The notes under the pieces were generated by a model. That model searched no databases. It was not told the origin of the DNA and saw only the letters and a list, made by a program, of their open reading frames with translations. A stretch of DNA of 64,000 nucleotides, from contig NZ_JADBEK010000001.1 of NCBI RefSeq assembly GCF_014873145.1, positions 744,001-808,000 on the forward strand. The letters are read 5' to 3'. Made by a program: the position numbers and the translations under genes. Position 1 is the stretch's first letter, and every line of letters starts with the position of its first letter. This document shows positions 24,680-34,082 of the stretch, piece by piece. This stretch comes from Nonomuraea angiospora (GTDB lineage: Bacteria; Actinomycetota; Actinomycetes; Streptosporangiales; Streptosporangiaceae).

Positions 24680-25477
24680 TCACTTCAATCCGGAGGTCTT
24701 GATCGCCTCGACCAGGCGGCGCTGGCCGAGCACGAACGCGATCAAGGTGGGCACGGCCGCGATCACCGTCGCGGCCAGGACGTAGTTCCAGGCCGAGCCG
24801 TACTGGCCCTGGAGGGTGGCGATGCCGACCTGCACCATGCGCAGCTCGGGGTCGCGGGTGGCGGTCAAGGGCCAGAGGAACGCGTTCCAGTTGGCCAGGA
24901 AGAACAGCACGGCGAGCGAGGCGAGCACGGGACGGCTGAGTGGCACGACCACCTGCCACCAGCGCCGGAAATATCCGCATCCGTCGAGATCTGCCGCCTC
25001 TTCGAGCTCGCGCGGGATCGTCAGGTAGTACTGCCGGAGCAGGAAGATCCCGAACGCGTGGAAGATCGCCGGCAGGATCAGCCCCGCGTACGTGTCGAGC
25101 AGCCCGAGCTGCCTGGCCACCAGGAACAGCGGCACGAGGATCACCGGCAGCGACACCAGCAGCGTGGAGACGATCATCGAGAAGATCACCTGCCGCCCGG
25201 GGAAGCGCAGCCGGGCCAGCGCGTAGGCGGCCATCGAGTGCAGCACGAGCGCGACCACCGTGACGGCCACGGAGACGACGAGGCTGTTGAGCATGTACCT
25301 GCCGATGGGCACCTCGGTCAGCACGTAGAGCAGGTTGTCCAAGGTGAAGCGGCTGGGCAGCGCCACCTCGAACAGCTCGTCCGCCGGCTTGAGCACCGTC
25401 ACCAGCAGCCAGACCAGCGGCGCCACCGTGACGGCCGCCAGCACGTACCCGACGAGGGCGCGCAGCCTAACCGACAT
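24680..25477 (-). CDS. Carbohydrate ABC transporter permease (MalG type)
   Basis: A 265-residue inner-membrane permease with six predicted helices and the EAA loop EEAADLDGCGYFRRWWQVVVP. It overlaps the preceding permease gene by 11 bases. It works with the MalF-type permease and the solute-binding protein upstream. No ATPase is encoded in this operon, so it probably uses a shared MsiK-type ATPase elsewhere in the genome, as is usual in actinomycetes. Confidence 0.95.
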   Translation of the reverse strand: MSVRLRALVGYVLAAVTVAPLVWLLVTVLKPADELFEVALPSRFTLDNLLYVLTEVPIGRYMLNSLVVSVAVTVVALVLHSMAAYALARLRFPGRQVIFSMIVSTLLVSLPVILVPLFLVARQLGLLDTYAGLILPAIFHAFGIFLLRQYYLTIPRELEEAADLDGCGYFRRWWQVVVPLSRPVLASLAVLFFLANWNAFLWPLTATRDPELRMVQVGIATLQGQYGSAWNYVLAATVIAAVPTLIAFVLGQRRLVEAIKTSGLK

Positions 25478-26417
25478 CGAACCTGCCTCCCTTCGTGAGC
25501 CCGAACATCAGCCCCGTGGCCACGACCAGGAACCCGACCACGACCGTGGTCAGCGCCGCCGCGTAGCCGTAGTTGTTGAAGGTGAAGGCCTGCTGGTAGA
25601 TGTAGAAGACCACGCTGGACGTGCTGTTGGCCGGACCGCCCTTGGTCAGCACGTAGACGAGGTCGAAGGCCTGCAGGCCGGTCACCGCGCCGACGGTGGA
25701 GTTGACCAGCACGAAGAAGCTGGTCGGGCGGAGCAGCGGCCAGATGACGTGGCGGAAGCGCTGCCACGAGGTGGCCCCGTCGACGCGCGCCGCCTCTTCA
25801 TACTCCTTGGGGATGTCCTTGAGCCCGCCCAGCAGGATCAGCATCTGATACCCCATGAGGAACCAGATGCTGATCACCACCAGTGACCCGAGCGCCAGCG
25901 CGGGGTTGCCCAGGAACGACACGTCGCCCAGCCCCACCGGCCGCAGCAGCGCGGGCACCGCGCCCTGCTTGTCGGCCAGCAGGAACTGCCACACCACGCC
26001 GACCACGACGAGGCTGATGACGTGCGGCAGGAAGAACATCGTGCGCACCAGGCCGACGCCGGGGAAGTGGTCGCGGACCAGCAGCGCGAGCCCGAGGCTG
26101 ACGACGAACCCGATGGGGACGAAGGTCACCATGTACGTCAGCGTCACCTTGACGCTCTGCCAGAGCTGCGCGTCCTCGGCCATCTGGCGGAAGTTGTCCA
26201 GGCCGACGTAGGTGTAGCCGCCGAACCCGTCCACGCTGAACAGCGACACGCCGACGGCCAGCACCATGGGGAGGCCGACGAAGACGAGCAGGCCGAGCAG
26301 GTCGGGCGCGACGAACACGTACCCGGCCAGCGCCTCTTTCCTGCGCCGGGTCCACCACACGCGGGGCGCGGCCTCGCCGGCGACCGCCGTACCCGGATCG
26401 ACCAATGTGGCCACCAC
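25467..26417 (-). CDS. Carbohydrate ABC transporter permease (MalF type)
   Basis: A 316-residue permease starting at GTG, with six to seven transmembrane helices and the EAA loop EEAARVDGATSWQRFRHVIWP. It forms a heterodimeric channel with the MalG-type protein (11-base gene overlap). It lies 78 bases after the binding-protein gene of the same operon. Confidence 0.95.
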   Translation of the reverse strand: MVATLVDPGTAVAGEAAPRVWWTRRRKEALAGYVFVAPDLLGLLVFVGLPMVLAVGVSLFSVDGFGGYTYVGLDNFRQMAEDAQLWQSVKVTLTYMVTFVPIGFVVSLGLALLVRDHFPGVGLVRTMFFLPHVISLVVVGVVWQFLLADKQGAVPALLRPVGLGDVSFLGNPALALGSLVVISIWFLMGYQMLILLGGLKDIPKEYEEAARVDGATSWQRFRHVIWPLLRPTSFFVLVNSTVGAVTGLQAFDLVYVLTKGGPANSTSSVVFYIYQQAFTFNNYGYAAALTTVVVGFLVVATGLMFGLTKGGRFDVG

Positions 26418-26495
26418 TACCGCCTCTCGCTCAGGGGGCCGCCCGCCGGGTGCCTCCGGCGCGGCTGTGCCCGTGGGATCGCGCCCGCGAGGGCG

Positions 26496-27845
26496 TCACA
26501 GCATGGCCGCACCCTTGTAGCCCTTCAGGAAGGTGTCGATCTTGGCGGCGGCGTCCGCCGCCGCCTTGGCCGGGTCCGCCCCGCCGAGCTGGGTGGCCTG
26601 GATGGCGTCCGAGACGGCCTTGTACACCTCGGGCGTGTAGCGGGGCTCGCCCCGGCCGCCCGGCACCACCTGCTCCAGGAACACCTTGAGCGCCGGCTTG
26701 TCGAACGCCCCCGCCGCCTTGGCCGCCTCCTGGACGGACTTGCGGGCCGGCAGGTTCGTCTTGACGACCGTGTTCCACTGACGGCCGCGCTCGACGCCGG
26801 CCGCGTCGGTGGCGCCCAGCGCCCAGGCGATGAACTTGGCCGCCGCCTCCGGGTTCGCCCCCTTGGCGTTGGCGACGAACGCCCACCCGCCGATGTCGGT
26901 GGTGTAAGTCCCGCCTTCGGGAACGGGGAGCCGGAACACCCCGTATGTGAAGTCCTTCTTCTCCTGCTCCAGCTGCGACACCGACCAGATGCCGCTCTGC
27001 TGCATGGCGACGTACCCGCTGGCGAGGTTCGCCGGGGCGTTGCCCGCGCCGTCGCCCTGTGGCTTGCGCGGCGCGACCTTGTTGTTGACCGCGTCCTGCC
27101 ACAGCTTCAGCGCCTGATGTACGCCGGGCGCGTCGAACCCGGCCCCGCCGCTCCCCGGCACGGCCGAGCCGCCGGCCATCCACATGAACGGGTACCAGGT
27201 GAAGTTCTGGTAGTAGCCGGGGATGGTCTCGAAGAGGATGCCGAACTGGTCCTTGGTGGTCAGCTTGGCGGCCACGTCCAGCAGTTGGTCCCAGGTCTGG
27301 GGGAGGTCGCCCTCGGCCAGCTTCGCCTTCTCGAAGGCGTCGACGCTATAGTACATGGCCAGCGGCTCTTGTTCCATCGGCAGGCCATAGACCTTGCCGT
27401 CCACCTTGCGCGTGTCGAGCACGCCGCCGTCGAAGTCGGCGATCTGGTCGGGCTTGAGGTGCGGCGTGAGGTCGGCCAGCACGCCGCCGTTGTGGTAGCG
27501 GAGGAAGTCGCCGGGGCTGAGCAGGAAGATGTCCGGCCCCTGACCGGCGGAGAACGCGGTCTGCAGTGCTGTGCCGGCGAGGTACTCGGAGACGGGCAGG
27601 TAGTGGAGCTTGACCTTGACCTCGTTGTTGGCGTTCCACGCCGCCGCCAGGTCGGTGAACCACTTGCTCTGCGCGTCGGCCTGCGGGTTGGGGCCGTAGA
27701 AGTTCCAGAACGTCAGCTCTTTGGCGTTGCCGCTCTTCCCGCCGCCCCCGCACGCGGACAGCAGCGGTGCCGCCATCGCCGACCCTAAGACGACGGCGCC
27801 GCCACGCAGCAGAGATCGGCGGGTCACCCTCTCGAAAGCCGACAT
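26496..27845 (-). CDS. Sugar-binding lipoprotein of ABC importer (MalE-like)
   Basis: A 449-residue extracellular solute-binding protein. The N-terminus MSAFERVTRRSLLRGGAVVL has a twin-arginine signal followed by a lipobox LLSAC, so it is anchored as a lipoprotein. The mature domain starts ELTFWNFYGPNPQ, typical of oligosaccharide-binding proteins. ATG 27845 follows AGGAGGATGCGAC. First gene of the operon, with a TTGACG-type promoter and AATCGATT operator directly upstream. Predicted ligand: short furanoside oligosaccharides (inferred from GH172). Confidence 0.95.
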   Translation of the reverse strand: MSAFERVTRRSLLRGGAVVLGSAMAAPLLSACGGGGKSGNAKELTFWNFYGPNPQADAQSKWFTDLAAAWNANNEVKVKLHYLPVSEYLAGTALQTAFSAGQGPDIFLLSPGDFLRYHNGGVLADLTPHLKPDQIADFDGGVLDTRKVDGKVYGLPMEQEPLAMYYSVDAFEKAKLAEGDLPQTWDQLLDVAAKLTTKDQFGILFETIPGYYQNFTWYPFMWMAGGSAVPGSGGAGFDAPGVHQALKLWQDAVNNKVAPRKPQGDGAGNAPANLASGYVAMQQSGIWSVSQLEQEKKDFTYGVFRLPVPEGGTYTTDIGGWAFVANAKGANPEAAAKFIAWALGATDAAGVERGRQWNTVVKTNLPARKSVQEAAKAAGAFDKPALKVFLEQVVPGGRGEPRYTPEVYKAVSDAIQATQLGGADPAKAAADAAAKIDTFLKGYKGAAML

Positions 27846-27886
27846 GTCGCATCCTCCTGATCTTGCAGAAAGCTCGGGGGGTGAGC

Positions 27887-27930
27887 AATCGATTTCCCAG
27901 AAAGGTAGGCGTCGGCGGGGTTGGCGTCAA
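27887..27930 (-). promoter_or_regulatory. Promoter and LacI operator of the MalEFG/GH172 operon
   Basis: On the minus strand: TTGACG (27925-27930), 17-base spacer, TACCTT (27902-27907), then the operator core AATCGATT at 27887-27894, about where transcription would start. A degenerate second site (GAATCGATATC) sits upstream of the -35 near 27961-27970. The arrangement is that of classic LacI repression. Confidence 0.65.
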
Positions 27931-28045
27931 GAAGTTCCTGCTACGGCTTGCTGAATCAGGGAATCGATATCTCCTCGAGACCTGCAACCGCGCTCCGACG
28001 GGCAATTGGCGTCACGATGGCGCGTCCCTCGGTCTCCCGCTCCCG

Positions 28046-28158
28046 TGGATCCGACGCTCCCGTGCATCCGACGCCGTCTGGATCCGACGCCGTCTGGATC
28101 CGACGTTGCCTGGATCCGCCGTTGCCCGGACCCGAGGTTGCCTGGATCCGACGAGCAG
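28046..28158. repeat. 16-bp tandem repeat, seven copies
   Basis: Units close to TGGATCCGACGCCGTC and TGGATCCGACGTTGCC follow one another from 28046 to 28158, each containing a GGATCC core. They lie in the 900-base divergent region between the two importer operons and have no spacers, so this is not CRISPR. Possible DNA-topology element or simple slippage product. Confidence 0.8.
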
Positions 28159-28690
28159 CCGACTGCCCGCGACCGGGCTCCGCCGTCTCGCCGCTCCGGC
28201 TCCCAGTGAACCGGCCGGGCCGGCGACGGTCATCGGCGGGTTGCCGTGGAGGGCGGCGGTCGCGGTGCTGAGCCATCGCGGGCGGACGCACGCGCGTGTC
28301 CGGCGAGGCGAGGGGGCCGGGGGTTCTCGGCGGGGTGCCGGGCGGCGCGGGCGCGGTGAGGTGCGGCAAGCGGGGGAGGCGGTGCCCGACGTGCGTGAGG
28401 CGCATGCCGTGGTTGGGGGGCCGAGTGCCCGGAGGTGCCTGTGGTGGCGGACGTGCGGAGGGGTGCGGACCGTGGTTGGGGGTGGCGGACGTGCGTGAGG
28501 TGCGGGCCGCTCCCGGCGCGTGGGCTGCTGCCGGGTGATCGGCGTGCCAGGGGCCGGGCGCGGTGGTGGGCGGGTCTCCGGAGCGAGGCGTGGGGGCCGC
28601 CGGTCAAGTGCGACGGAGTACCGGTGCGGGGCCGCTACATCGAGTGTGAGAAATCGGTTCACCGTTGTGATTCCGTGATGTGAGGCGGGA
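28159..28690. other. Remainder of the divergent intergenic region, with degenerate repeats
   Basis: About 530 G-rich bases with no supportable gene. Between 28380 and 28515 a segment containing (C/G)GACGTGCG(T)GAGG and GTGGTTGGGGG occurs about three times in diverged form. The plus strand is strikingly G-rich here, which could favour G-quadruplexes. A degenerate AATCGGTT lies near 28651. Confidence 0.45.
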
Positions 28691-28748
28691 TTGACGGCCT
28701 AGAAGGTCGGATCTAGGTTGAGGGAAATCGATTTCTGAGCAATCGATT
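28691..28748 (+). promoter_or_regulatory. Promoter with two LacI operators for the isomerase/RbsABC-type operon
   Basis: TTGACG (28691-28696), 17 bases, TAGGTT (28714-28719), then two AATCGATT cores at 28726-28733 and 28741-28748, 15 bases from start to start. The -35 block TTGACGGC is the same as at 38692. Tandem operators just downstream of the -10 imply tight repression. Confidence 0.65.
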
Positions 28749-28772
28749 TCTCGTATGCATGGAGGACAACCC

Positions 28773-30188
28773 GTGGCACGTATCGGAGTGCTGAGCATCT
28801 CGGACGGGCGGGACTTCGTCGCCCGCGATCTCGTTGAGCACATCACCCACGCCACCACCGCCCTCGCGGAGGCGTTGCGCAAGGAGGGCCACGAGGTCAT
28901 CGTGGCCCCGGAGATCGTGTGGACCAACGAGCTGGCCACGTCGCAGGCGCGGTGGCTGGCCGATCGCCGGCCCGATCTGACCATCTTCAACTACGCGGTC
29001 TGGGCCTTCCCGCACTTCACCATGCTGGCCGCCGAGTCCACCCCAGGGCCGCTGCTGCTCATGGCGAACATCGACCCCGCGCAGCCCGGCATGGTCGGCA
29101 TGCTCGCCGGCGGCGGTGGCCTGGACCAGATCGGCCGGGTGCACGCCCGCGCCTGGGGAGACATCGACGACCCAGCCGTCAGGGAGCGCGTGCTGACCGA
29201 GGTACGGGCCGCCCAGGCGGTCAGGGGCCTGCGCGGCTCGACGTTCGGCCGGATCGGCGGCCGGCCGATGGGCATGTACACCGCCGTCGCCAACACCGAC
29301 CAGTGGATGCGTACGTTCGGCGTCGACGTCGAGGAGATCGACCAGTGGGAGATCGTCCGGCGGAGTGAGAACGCCTCCCAGGCGCGGGTCACCCAGGCCC
29401 GCCAGTGGCTCGAGGCCAAGGGGAACGTGCACTACGACGGCAAGCAGCTCACGCCGGACCTGCTCGAACGCCAGATCCGCACGTACTACGCGATGCGCGA
29501 GCTCATCGACGAGTGGAACCTGGACTTCTCCGGCATCAAGGGCCAGCCCGAGCTGACCACCCACTTCTGCACGATGGACCTCGCCGAGGCCTTCCTCAAC
29601 GACCCGTACGACTGGGAAGGCCCGAAGGACACCCACGTCTGCGCCACCGAGGCCGACATGGACGGCGCGCTGACGATGCAGATCCTGAAGCTGCTGAGCG
29701 GCGACCCGGTGCTCTTCGCCGACGTCCGCCACTACCACGCGGACAAGGACGTCTGGGACCTGTGCAACTCCGGCCAGCACGCCACCTGGTACGCGGCCAG
29801 GTCCGACGACCCCGAGGAGAACCTCGCCAGGACGCACTTCTACCCCGAGGTGTTCTTCTTCCCGGCGGGCGGCGCGAGCGTGCACCACCTGGCGGCGCCC
29901 GGCGCCGCCACGTTCGCCCGCCTCACCCGCAGGGACGGCCGGTACCGCATGCACGTGATGCGCGGCGACTTCGAGCTGTACGACGACGCCACCAACGAGG
30001 CGATGGCCCGGCAGTCCACGTTCGAGTGGCCGCACGCGTTCACCAGGCTGCACGTGCCGGCCACCGAGTTCCTCGGGCGGTTCGGCTCCAACCACATCCA
30101 CGCGGTCCCCGGCGACTACATCGCCGAGCTGGAGGCGGTCTGCAAGCAGCTGGGCGTCGAGTTCGAGGGGTTCGGCGATGCGGCTTAG
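28773..30188 (+). CDS. L-fucose/L-arabinose isomerase family protein, probable D-arabinose isomerase
   Basis: A 471-residue cytosolic aldose-ketose isomerase. GTG 28773 is chosen because GGAGG lies 7 bases upstream, and that motif falls inside the alternative ATG 28755 frame. C-terminal fucose-isomerase-type segments include HVCATEADMDGALTMQILKL, FADVRHYHADKDVWDLCNSG and WPHAFTRLHVP, with the acidic and His residues expected to bind Mn. Fucose-type isomerases convert D-arabinose to D-ribulose. Adjacent GH172 enzymes and an FGGY kinase favour that role here. L-fucose to L-fuculose is the main alternative. Confidence 0.88.
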   Translation: MARIGVLSISDGRDFVARDLVEHITHATTALAEALRKEGHEVIVAPEIVWTNELATSQARWLADRRPDLTIFNYAVWAFPHFTMLAAESTPGPLLLMANIDPAQPGMVGMLAGGGGLDQIGRVHARAWGDIDDPAVRERVLTEVRAAQAVRGLRGSTFGRIGGRPMGMYTAVANTDQWMRTFGVDVEEIDQWEIVRRSENASQARVTQARQWLEAKGNVHYDGKQLTPDLLERQIRTYYAMRELIDEWNLDFSGIKGQPELTTHFCTMDLAEAFLNDPYDWEGPKDTHVCATEADMDGALTMQILKLLSGDPVLFADVRHYHADKDVWDLCNSGQHATWYAARSDDPEENLARTHFYPEVFFFPAGGASVHHLAAPGAATFARLTRRDGRYRMHVMRGDFELYDDATNEAMARQSTFEWPHAFTRLHVPATEFLGRFGSNHIHAVPGDYIAELEAVCKQLGVEFEGFGDAA

Positions 30189-32580
30189 TCCTCTCCTCCT
30201 CGCGGCCGCGCTCGTCCTGGGCGGGTTGAGCGCACCGGCGCAGGCGCAGGCGAGCGCCAAGGGACCCGTCGGGTGGGACGTCTACCGCAGGCTCGACCGG
30301 CTGCCCGAGCTGCCCGTCGGCGTGCAGACCAAGCAGTTCTCCAGCTTCGACCGCACCGGCGACAACAACGACGGGTTCGAGGGCACGTACTCGTGCCTGA
30401 GCACCACCCCCCAGGGCTGTGTGATCGCCGAGCACACCGGCGCCGGCGAGGTGCAGGCCATCTGGTTCACCAGGGACGGCGGCGACGTCAGCAGGACCGG
30501 CAGGATCACCGTCGAGCTCGACGGCAGGAAGGTGGTGGAGGCGAGCCTCCAGGACCTGGTGGACGGCAAGCTCGGCGCCCCCTTCGCCTACCCCCTCGTG
30601 GGCAACGCCGACCAGAGCTCCGGCGGCGTCTACGTCGAGGTGCCGATGCCGTTCACCCGCTCGATGCGCATCACCACCGAGCACAACCCGCTCTTCCACC
30701 ACGTCAGCTACCGCACGTTCGCCGATGCCGAGGGCGTGAGCACGTTCGACCCGGCCGACAAGGCACAGGACGTCATCGACCGGCTCAAGGCGGGCGGTGA
30801 CCCCAAGCCCGCCGTCCCGGGCGCGCGCTCCCAGGACGCCGCGATCCGCCTCGCCCCCGGCCAGTCGGTACGGGTCGCACGCACCCAGGGCGCCGGCCTG
30901 CTGTCGGCGATCAAGCTGAAGCTGCCCCAGGCCGAGCAGGTGCTGCCGAGGACCGAGGCCGACGAGGGCCGGGCGTTCGGCCGGAACGGCTCCAGCGAGT
31001 TCACGGTGAAGATCGATCCCGCCAACGACGGCGTGCGGCTGACCAGGCGCATCGACCCGGCCATCGGCAGGCAGGCCGCCAAGGTCCTGGTGGACGGCCA
31101 GGAGGTGGCGCAGTGGCCGCCGAGCAGGCTGGGCGCCGCCGGGATGTGGGCCGAGGAGGTCGTGGACCTGCCGGCCAGTGCCACCAAGGGCAAGTCGCAG
31201 ATCACGGTCAAGAACGTGTTCACCTCGTCGGACCTCGACTACAACGAGTTCACGTACTGGGTGGACAGCGCCGGCAAGCGTACCGACACCGTGGACGTGG
31301 GCGACGCGGCCGACGAGGCCGCGCACGGCTACACGATCGTCGGGCAGACGTGGCAGGGCGAGCGGACCTTCGCCTTCCCGATGGACCAGCCCCAGCTGGC
31401 GAGGATCAGGACGGCGCAGGAGATCCTGCAGGGGCTGCGGCTGCGGATCACTTTCGACGGCCGGCGCACGGTCGACTCGCCGGCCGGCGAGTTCTTCGGC
31501 AGCGGGCACGCGATGCTGCCCGTCAAGTCGCTCATGTACGCGGTCGACGCCGCGACCAGCACGCTCAGCGCGTGGTGGCCGATGCCGTACCGGACGGGCG
31601 CGACGGTCGAGCTGTTCAACGACTCCGGCCGCACGATCGAGGGCCAGGCGACGGTCACGTCAGCCAACCGCCCCGTATCAGGAAATGTCGGCTACTTCAG
31701 GACACAGTCCCGTGCCGGCGGCACCACGCCTGGCACGAGCTGGCCCTTCCTGCGGGTCTCCGGCGCGCAGGGAAAGTTCGTCGGGATCAGCCACACCATG
31801 CGCGGCCCGACCAACCGTAACTACCTGGAAGGCGACGAGCGCGTCTATGTGGACGGCTCGCGCACCCCGCAGATCCACGGCACCGGCACCGAGGACTTCT
31901 ACCAGGCGGGCTGGTACTTCAACCGCGAGACCTTCAGCACCCCGTTCCACGGCAACACCGCCCACCTGGCCCCGGCGACCGGCTGTCCGGCGGACGACGA
32001 CTGCACCGGCGCGTACCGGCTGATGATCGGCGACGCCGTGCCGTTCGCGGGCTCGCTGACGTTCGACATCGAGCACGGCTGGACGAACGACGTCGAAGGC
32101 GTCTACTCCTCCACCGCCTACTGGTACGGCTCCGACCGCGCCGCGACGGCACGGACGGACTCGCTGACGGTCGGCGACCCGGCGAGCGAGCGGCAGCACG
32201 GCTACACCGGCCAGGGCGAGGTCACCACGCTGGACTCCGCGTTCGAGGGCGACTTCAGGAACCCCGTCACGCTCAAGGCCACCCAGCGGGTCACGCAGGC
32301 CCCGGTCACGTTCAGGCTCGCGATCGACCGGAACAACCAGGGCGTCGAGCTGCGCCGTACGGGTGACCAGAGCGTCGCAGGGCAGCACGCCGAGGTCACC
32401 GTCAACGGGCGGCGGCTGGCCGACTGGGTGCAGCCGCTGGGCAACCGGACCCGCAGGTGGCTGGAGGACGTCTACCAGATCCCGGCGGGCGTCACCCGCG
32501 GGCAGCGGGAGATCACCGTCCAGCTGACCCCGAAGACCCCCTGGTCGGCGGCCTCCTACACGGCGTGGAGCCTCCGGTGA
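30178..32580 (+). CDS. Secreted GH172 (DUF2961) glycoside hydrolase with inserted beta domain
   Basis: An 800-residue exported enzyme with signal peptide (…LSAPAQAQA). ATG 30178 overlaps the isomerase gene by 11 bases. The DUF2961 domain is split: first part about 30-220 (FSSFDRTGDNNDGFEGTYSC), second part about 420-640 including HGTGTEDFY at about 565. Between them is a beta-sandwich (FTVKIDPANDGVRLTRR…), and a homologous copy forms the C-terminus (FRLAIDRNNQGVELRRT). GH172 members release D-arabinofuranose from D-arabinan; this one would act outside the cell and feed the importer encoded next to it. Confidence 0.9.
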   Translation: MRLSPLLLAAALVLGGLSAPAQAQASAKGPVGWDVYRRLDRLPELPVGVQTKQFSSFDRTGDNNDGFEGTYSCLSTTPQGCVIAEHTGAGEVQAIWFTRDGGDVSRTGRITVELDGRKVVEASLQDLVDGKLGAPFAYPLVGNADQSSGGVYVEVPMPFTRSMRITTEHNPLFHHVSYRTFADAEGVSTFDPADKAQDVIDRLKAGGDPKPAVPGARSQDAAIRLAPGQSVRVARTQGAGLLSAIKLKLPQAEQVLPRTEADEGRAFGRNGSSEFTVKIDPANDGVRLTRRIDPAIGRQAAKVLVDGQEVAQWPPSRLGAAGMWAEEVVDLPASATKGKSQITVKNVFTSSDLDYNEFTYWVDSAGKRTDTVDVGDAADEAAHGYTIVGQTWQGERTFAFPMDQPQLARIRTAQEILQGLRLRITFDGRRTVDSPAGEFFGSGHAMLPVKSLMYAVDAATSTLSAWWPMPYRTGATVELFNDSGRTIEGQATVTSANRPVSGNVGYFRTQSRAGGTTPGTSWPFLRVSGAQGKFVGISHTMRGPTNRNYLEGDERVYVDGSRTPQIHGTGTEDFYQAGWYFNRETFSTPFHGNTAHLAPATGCPADDDCTGAYRLMIGDAVPFAGSLTFDIEHGWTNDVEGVYSSTAYWYGSDRAATARTDSLTVGDPASERQHGYTGQGEVTTLDSAFEGDFRNPVTLKATQRVTQAPVTFRLAIDRNNQGVELRRTGDQSVAGQHAEVTVNGRRLADWVQPLGNRTRRWLEDVYQIPAGVTRGQREITVQLTPKTPWSAASYTAWSLR

Positions 32581-34082
32581 CCACCGTCCTGGCGATGCGG
32601 GCCATCGGCAAGTCCTTCCCCGGCGTGCGGGCCCTCGACGGGGTGTCGCTCACCGTGGCGGAGGGCGAGGTGGTGGCCCTGCTCGGGGAGAACGGCGCCG
32701 GCAAGTCCACGCTGATGAACATCCTGGCCGGGGTGTTCAAGGACTACGAGGGCGAGATCGAGATCGGCGGCGAGGTGGCGCACATCCACTCGCCCAAGGA
32801 CGCGCGGCGGCACGGGATCGCCATGATCCACCAGGAGCTCAACCTGGTGCCCGAGCTGTCCGTCGCGGACAACATCTTCCTCGGCCGGGAACGCGCGCTC
32901 CTCGACCGCAAGGTCACCGAGGGGCGCACCGCCGAGCTGCTGCGCGGCCTCGGGCTCGACCTGTCGCCGCGCACGCTCGTCAAACAGTGCAAGATCGCCG
33001 AACGCCAGCTCATCGAGGTGGCCAAGGCACTGTCGCAGAACGTCCGCGTCCTGGTCATGGACGAACCCACCTCGGCCCTGGCCGACGCGGAGGTGCGGCG
33101 GCTGTACGAGGTCATCCGCGACCTGACCGGGCGCGGCGTGGCCGTCATCTACATCTCGCACCGGCTGGAGGAGCTGGAGGAGATCGCCGACCGGGTCGTC
33201 GTGCTGCGCGACGGCCAGTACATCGGCGAGCGGACCGGCATCAACCGGGACGAGCTCATCCAGATGATGGTCGGCCGTCCCCTGGGCGAGATGTTCCCGC
33301 GCGCCGGCGGCGCCACAGAAGGTGACGAGTTGCTGCGGGTCGAAGGGCTCTGCGTGCCGGGGGATCGGGACACCGGGCGCACGGCGCTGCGGGAGGTCTC
33401 GCTGACGGTGCGCACCGGGGAGATCGTCGGCGTGGCCGGGCTCATGGGCGCCGGGCGCAGCGAACTGCTCGAATCGATCTTCGGCGTGCACCGGCCGTCG
33501 GAGGGAGCGATCAGCCTGCGCGGCGCGCCGTACCGTCCCAGGAGTCCCAAGCAGGCGATCGAGCGGGGCGTCGCGCTGGTCGCCGAGGACCGCAAGGCGC
33601 AGAGCCTCGTGCTGGGCAACAGCGTGGCCTTCAACGCGAGCCTGTCATCGCTCGGCCGGTACCTGCGGTTCCGGACCGTGGACCGGCGGCGCGAGGGCGC
33701 GGCCGTCGAGCAGCAGGTGCGCGCGCTGCGGGTCAAGACGCCCGGACTGCGCTTCACCGTCGGCAACCTCTCGGGCGGCAACCAGCAGAAGGTCGTGCTG
33801 GCCAAGTGGCTGCTCACGGCGCCCTCGCTGATCCTCATGGACGAGCCCACGCGCGGCATCGACGTGGGCGCCAAGGCGGAGATCCACGCGCTCATGTCGT
33901 CGCTGGCCGCCGAGGGCAAGGGCGTGCTCGTGGCCTCCTCCGAGCTGCCCGAGCTGCTCGCCATGTGCGACCGGATCCTCGTGCTGTGCGAGGGCCGCAT
34001 CACCGCCGAGTTCCCGAGAGGCCAGGCGACGCAGGAGGCGATCCTCGAGGCCGCCATGGCAAGACAGCAGGTGACCACATGA
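32577..34082 (+). CDS. Sugar ABC transporter ATP-binding protein (RbsA/XylG type)
   Basis: A 501-residue double-ATPase. GTG 32577 overlaps the GH172 stop (GTGA). N-terminal Walker A GENGAGKSTLMN and Walker B VLVMDEPTSAL are intact. The C-terminal half has the expected variant GLMGAGRSELLE, a signature LSGGNQQKV and LILMDEPTRGIDVGAK. It energises import of a monosaccharide with the permease and binding protein that follow in overlapping genes. Confidence 0.97.
   Translation: MTTVLAMRAIGKSFPGVRALDGVSLTVAEGEVVALLGENGAGKSTLMNILAGVFKDYEGEIEIGGEVAHIHSPKDARRHGIAMIHQELNLVPELSVADNIFLGRERALLDRKVTEGRTAELLRGLGLDLSPRTLVKQCKIAERQLIEVAKALSQNVRVLVMDEPTSALADAEVRRLYEVIRDLTGRGVAVIYISHRLEELEEIADRVVVLRDGQYIGERTGINRDELIQMMVGRPLGEMFPRAGGATEGDELLRVEGLCVPGDRDTGRTALREVSLTVRTGEIVGVAGLMGAGRSELLESIFGVHRPSEGAISLRGAPYRPRSPKQAIERGVALVAEDRKAQSLVLGNSVAFNASLSSLGRYLRFRTVDRRREGAAVEQQVRALRVKTPGLRFTVGNLSGGNQQKVVLAKWLLTAPSLILMDEPTRGIDVGAKAEIHALMSSLAAEGKGVLVASSELPELLAMCDRILVLCEGRITAEFPRGQATQEAILEAAMARQQVTT

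Noticed and set aside
28046..28158. Possible CRISPR array
   Set aside because: 16-bp units are directly adjacent without spacers, and no cas genes are present.
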